Source: Acidobacteriota bacterium (GTDB lineage Bacteria; Acidobacteriota; Terriglobia; Terriglobales; Acidobacteriaceae). From it: a stretch of DNA of 7,716 nt. A program made the position numbers and the translations under genes. Location of the stretch: the NCBI GenBank assembly GCA_003223595.1, contig QHVR01000552.1, forward strand, positions 1 to 7,716. The letters are read 5' to 3'. The notes below the pieces were generated by a model. That model saw nothing but the letters and a program-made list of their open reading frames with translations. It ran no database searches and was not told the origin of the DNA. Below are positions 4,750-7,716 of this stretch, in pieces; within the stretch, counting starts at the first letter, position 1, and each line of letters begins with the position of its first letter.

Positions 4750-5895
4750 ATGTCAGAAATCAAAACCATGAACCAATCCCTTTCCACAACCTCGACCCCA
4801 GGTCAGACGCCCTCCAAAAAGAAGGCCCCGGGCCTCGGCTTCCGTCGCTTCTTCAGCAAGCCCGGCGTCTCTCCCTACGACGAAGTCGAATGGGATCTCC
4901 GCCTCGCGCAGATCACCGACGCCCAGGGCAACGTAATCTTCGAGCAGAAGGACGTCGAAGTGCCCAAGGATTGGTCCATGACCGCCACCAACATCGTGGC
5001 CAGCAAATATCTCCACGGCAAGCTTGGGACCCCGCAGCGTGAAACCGGAGTCCGCCAGCTCGTAACCCGAGTCGCCGAGACGATCCGCGACTGGGGCATG
5101 GCCCAGGGCTACTTCCGTACTCCCGAGGACGGCGCCACCTTCCACGACGAACTGGTTCACATCCTTGTCCGCCAGTACGCCGCGTTCAACTCGCCCGTCT
5201 GGTTCAACGTAGGATGCGACCGCATCGAGCCCAACTCCGACGGCCAGAGCTGGCACTGGAACCAGCAGACCCAGCAAGTCGAATTCGGCGTCACCGGTTA
5301 TCGCAAGCCGCAATGCTCCGCCTGCTTCATCAACTCGGTAAAAGATTCGCTCGACTCCATTCTGACCCTGGCTAAAACCGAAGGCATGCTCTTCAAATGG
5401 GGCAGCGGCACAGGCACCAATCTCTCGCCCTTGCGCGGATCCACCGAAACGCTCTCCGGCGGCGGCACCGCCAGTGGCCCGCTCAGTTTCATGAAGGGAT
5501 TCGACGCGTTCGCCGGCGTCATTAAATCCGGCGGCAAGACACGCCGTGCCGCCAAGATGGTGATCCTGAATGTCGATCATCCCGACATCCAGGACTTCAT
5601 CGAGTGCAAGATGAAGGAAGAAGCCAAGGCCCACGCGCTGGTCTCCCTCGGATACGACGGCTCGCATCCCGATTCCGACGCTTACTCCAGCATCTTTTTC
5701 CAGAACGCCAACAACTCCGTCCGCGTGACCGACGACTTCATGTACGCCGTAGTCCGCGACACCGATTTCTCCACCCGCAGCGTCACCGATCACTCGGTAG
5801 TAAAGACCTACAAAGCCAAAGATCTCCTGCACAAGAATGCAGTACGACACCACCGTAAACCGCTGGCACACCTCGAAGAACACGGCGAGAATTAA
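4750..5895 (+). CDS. nrdJ: Class II (B12-dependent) ribonucleotide reductase, N-terminal fragment
   Basis: NrdJ reduces ribonucleotides to deoxyribonucleotides in the cytoplasm using an adenosylcobalamin radical, without oxygen dependence. The first 362 residues match the family. Residues 1-40 are a variable Ser/Lys-rich lead. AFNSPVWFNVG (145-155) follows. KPQCSACF (187-193) carries the cysteine expected to be one redox partner. GSGTGTNLSPLRG (218-230) binds substrate phosphate in related reductases. QNANNSVRVTDDFM (318-331) is highly conserved. After DLLHK (ending 5835) the frame reads 19 unrelated residues (NAVRHHRKP...) to TAA at 5893-5895. Those bases, read one frame on, give the proper continuation MQYDTTVNRW, so this is a broken gene. 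The fragment lacks the radical cysteine and cannot be active alone. A later ATG at 4768 is possible, but the AGGAG spacing favours 4750. Confidence 0.9.
   Translation: MSEIKTMNQSLSTTSTPGQTPSKKKAPGLGFRRFFSKPGVSPYDEVEWDLRLAQITDAQGNVIFEQKDVEVPKDWSMTATNIVASKYLHGKLGTPQRETGVRQLVTRVAETIRDWGMAQGYFRTPEDGATFHDELVHILVRQYAAFNSPVWFNVGCDRIEPNSDGQSWHWNQQTQQVEFGVTGYRKPQCSACFINSVKDSLDSILTLAKTEGMLFKWGSGTGTNLSPLRGSTETLSGGGTASGPLSFMKGFDAFAGVIKSGGKTRRAAKMVILNVDHPDIQDFIECKMKEEAKAHALVSLGYDGSHPDSDAYSSIFFQNANNSVRVTDDFMYAVVRDTDFSTRSVTDHSVVKTYKAKDLLHKNAVRHHRKPLAHLEEHGEN
5830..5840 (+). other. Deletion/frameshift junction in nrdJ
   Basis: The frame changes from that of 4750 to that of 5837. Family knowledge gives HK-I-A-(D/E)-A-T-W-x-C-G-D-P-G-MQYDTT across this point. 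Here HK is joined to MQYDTT by a single A (5836). Twelve codons (36 nt) are thus reduced to 1 nt, an apparent 35-nt loss including the conserved GDPG turn. The missing residues are in no frame, so ribosomal frameshifting could not restore the protein. Confidence 0.8.
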
Positions 5896-7716
5896 CGCCA
5901 GCAATCCCTGCAGCGAGTACATGTTCCTCGACGATTCCGCCTGCAACCTGGCCAGCCTGAACCTTCTGAAGTTCGCGCCCAACGGCACCTTCGACGTGGA
6001 AGCCTATCGCCACGCCGTCGATGTCCTGATTACCGCGCAGGAAATTCTCGTGGACAACGCCGGATATCCCACGCAAGCCATCATGGCCAACTCCCACGAC
6101 TACCGCCCGCTGGGATTGGGCTACGCCAATCTGGGCGCGCTGCTCATGGCCGCAGGCCTCCCGTATGACAGCGACGCCGGCCGCGACTACGCCGCCTGCG
6201 TAACCGCAATCATGTGCGGCGAAGCCTATCTGCAAAGCAGCCGCATAGCAGAACAATGCGACTCGCTAGTCCCCGCCACGGAGCCCACAAAGAAGAATCT
6301 TGCAGAAAAAAATCTGGGCTCCAACGTCATGCCCGGCGGTGCCTGCCCCGGCTGGTACATCAACCGCGAGCCATTCTTAGACGTAATCAGAATGCACCGC
6401 GCCTCAGTGAATGGAATCAATAAAGGCAACGTCCCCACACCGCTGTTCGAAGCCAGCAAACAATGCTGGGACGAAGCCCTGCAGCACGGCGAAAAACACG
6501 GCTACCGCAATTCCCAAGTCACAGTCCTGGCCCCCACAGGCACCATAGGCTTCATGATGGACTGCGATACGACGGGGATTGAGCCGGATTTGGCGCTTGT
6601 TAAATACAAGAAGCTCGTTGGTGGGGGGATGATTAAGATTGTTAACAATACTGTGCCTACGGCTTTGTTCAAGCTGGGATACACGCACGAGCAGACGGAT
6701 GCGATCGTCAGTTACGTTGACGCTACTGGAACTATTGAAGGGGCGCCGCATGTTAAGGACGATCACCTCGCGGTCTTTGATTGCTCGTTCAAGCCGGCCA
6801 AGGGGACTCGTTCGATTCACTACACGGGGCATCTGCGGATGATGGCGGCTGCGCAGCCTTTCATCTCGGGAGCTATATCGAAGACGGTCAATCTTCCCGA
6901 GAACGCCACCATCGAGGACATTAGCGATGCTTACCTGCAGGCGTGGAAGCTGGGATTGAAAGCCGTCGCCATTTATCGCGATGGGTGCAAGAAGAGCCAG
7001 CCGCTCTCAGCCGCAGGGACGAAGACGGCCAGCTCGGAGAAATCCTCCGCGGCCTCTGCGCCTCCTGTGGTGGAAGAAGAAGATCTGAACGCCCCGCCGC
7101 GCGCGGTGCGCCACAAGCTGCAGGAAGAGCGCGCATCGATCACCCACAAATTTAAAGTGGGAGACCACGAGGGATACATCACTGTCGGGCTCTATCCCAA
7201 TGGCAAGCCGGGCGAACTCTTCATCACGATGGCGAAAGAAGGATCCACGGTGAGCGGCCTGATGGACAGCTTCGCGCTGGCCGTCTCGATCGCGCTGCAG
7301 CACGGAGTTCAGCTGGAACTATTCTGCGACAAATTCGCCCACACGCGCTTTGAGCCGAGTGGATGGAGCGGCAACCCGGACATCGGCTACGCCAAGAGCA
7401 TCATGGACTACATCTTCCGCTGGCTGCAGTTGCGTTTCCTCACCGGCCAGCAGCAGATGCTGTTCGAGAACTTCAGGCTGAAGGCTAGTCCTGAGTCCCG
7501 AGCCGTGAGTCCTGAGGAGTCCACGCCCAGTACACAGGAATCGCTCGCGATTCGCGACTCAGGTGGCAGGGCTGGTTCCGTCCACGCGGCGGACGCGCTG
7601 TCGAGCATAGTCGACCTGGGCGACGCACCCACCTGTAGCTTCTGCGGCAGCATCATGACCAGAAACGGCAGCTGCTACCGCTGCATGAGCTGCGGGAGTA
7701 CCAGCGGCTGCAGCTA
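5837..7716 (+). CDS. nrdJ: Class II ribonucleotide reductase, C-terminal fragment
   Basis: This frame continues NrdJ for 626 residues to AGC at 7712-7714. The bases TA at the window edge start a stop codon, consistent with the usual ending GSTSGCS. Numbering from MQYDTT: NPCSE (23-27) holds the radical cysteine C25 with its Asn and Glu partners, and C36 (DDSACNLAS) is the other redox cysteine. APTGTIGFMMDCDTTGIEPD (232-251) and SGAISKTVNLP (344-354) are barrel motifs. AIYRDGCKKSQPL (378-390) closes the catalytic domain. A Ser/Ala linker follows, then a TSCPD domain (about 435-535), a low-complexity linker (550-598) and a Cys-rich tail (C600, C603, C613, C616, C619, C625) of zinc-ribbon and shuttle-thiol type. 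The ATG at 5837 has no ribosome binding site. All active-site motifs are intact, suggesting a recent lesion or an assembly error. Confidence 0.88.
   Translation, partial: MQYDTTVNRWHTSKNTARINASNPCSEYMFLDDSACNLASLNLLKFAPNGTFDVEAYRHAVDVLITAQEILVDNAGYPTQAIMANSHDYRPLGLGYANLGALLMAAGLPYDSDAGRDYAACVTAIMCGEAYLQSSRIAEQCDSLVPATEPTKKNLAEKNLGSNVMPGGACPGWYINREPFLDVIRMHRASVNGINKGNVPTPLFEASKQCWDEALQHGEKHGYRNSQVTVLAPTGTIGFMMDCDTTGIEPDLALVKYKKLVGGGMIKIVNNTVPTALFKLGYTHEQTDAIVSYVDATGTIEGAPHVKDDHLAVFDCSFKPAKGTRSIHYTGHLRMMAAAQPFISGAISKTVNLPENATIEDISDAYLQAWKLGLKAVAIYRDGCKKSQPLSAAGTKTASSEKSSAASAPPVVEEEDLNAPPRAVRHKLQEERASITHKFKVGDHEGYITVGLYPNGKPGELFITMAKEGSTVSGLMDSFALAVSIALQHGVQLELFCDKFAHTRFEPSGWSGNPDIGYAKSIMDYIFRWLQLRFLTGQQQMLFENFRLKASPESRAVSPEESTPSTQESLAIRDSGGRAGSVHAADALSSIVDLGDAPTCSFCGSIMTRNGSCYRCMSCGSTSGCS
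7487..7522. repeat. CTGAGT-rich degenerate repeat inside the nrdJ linker
   Basis: AGTCCTGAG occurs at 7487-7495 and again at 7508-7516, with related TCCCGAG and GTGAG words between and GAGTCC after. It encodes SPESRAVSPEES in the linker before the C-terminal zinc-ribbon. The word AGTCCTGA also heads the heptamer array at 2501-2582. A 6-bp hairpin (GAATCG 7538-7543, CGATTC 7548-7553) follows closely. Confidence 0.5.

Noticed and set aside
5830..5895. Programmed frameshift or intein in nrdJ
   Set aside because: There is no slippery site and no inserted sequence. The conserved residues are missing in all frames, which points to a deletion.
4753..5988. 411-codon open frame on the minus strand opposite nrdJ
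   Set aside because: It is the antisense of strongly conserved NrdJ sequence, resembles no family and has G/V/A-rich composition typical of a shadow frame in high-GC DNA.

Overview
The window is about 60% G+C. Gene style and order suggest a soil-type member of the Acidobacteriota (Terriglobia). The pointers are C-rich wobble positions, short tandem heptamers, palindromic intergenic repeats, a secreted imidazolonepropionase-like amidohydrolase and a B12-dependent NrdJ. This placement comes from general recall and no search was run. The safely recognised genes are housekeeping or common accessory genes. I see no defence system, phage, IS transposase, CRISPR array, tRNA or rRNA.

Layout. (1) 3-863 +: C-terminal two thirds of purB, with an unusual basic tail. 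(2) 864-931: spacer between convergent genes with two hairpins that best serve the minus strand. (3) 932-1084 -: a 50-residue YHS-domain protein. (4) 1199-2488 -: an exported metal-dependent amidohydrolase. A heptamer tandem repeat (2531-2582) lies just upstream of its start. (5) 2776-2903: a divergent promoter and leader hairpin for a small unrecognised protein (2904-3335 +). (6) 3336-3786: 450 bases without a credible gene. It holds a consensus-like promoter and many strong inverted repeats, so it is a candidate structured RNA or long leader. (7) 3799-4419 +: a second unrecognised protein, interrupted in frame by a double-hairpin repeat. (8) 4420-4749: a spacer with a triple-hairpin repeat. 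(9) 4750 to the window edge +: nrdJ, class II ribonucleotide reductase. It is broken near 5836 by an apparent deletion of about 35 nt that shifts the frame and removes the conserved GDPG segment.

How the genes relate. PurB (purine synthesis) and NrdJ (dNTP synthesis) share nucleotide metabolism, but more than 3 kb and two minus-strand genes separate them, so they are not an operon. The minus-strand pair may share a transcript. The two unrecognised plus-strand genes each seem to have their own leader. The most interesting material is not protein-coding: the structured region 3448-3720, the palindromic repeats at 3977-4018 and 4504-4591, and the lesion in nrdJ.
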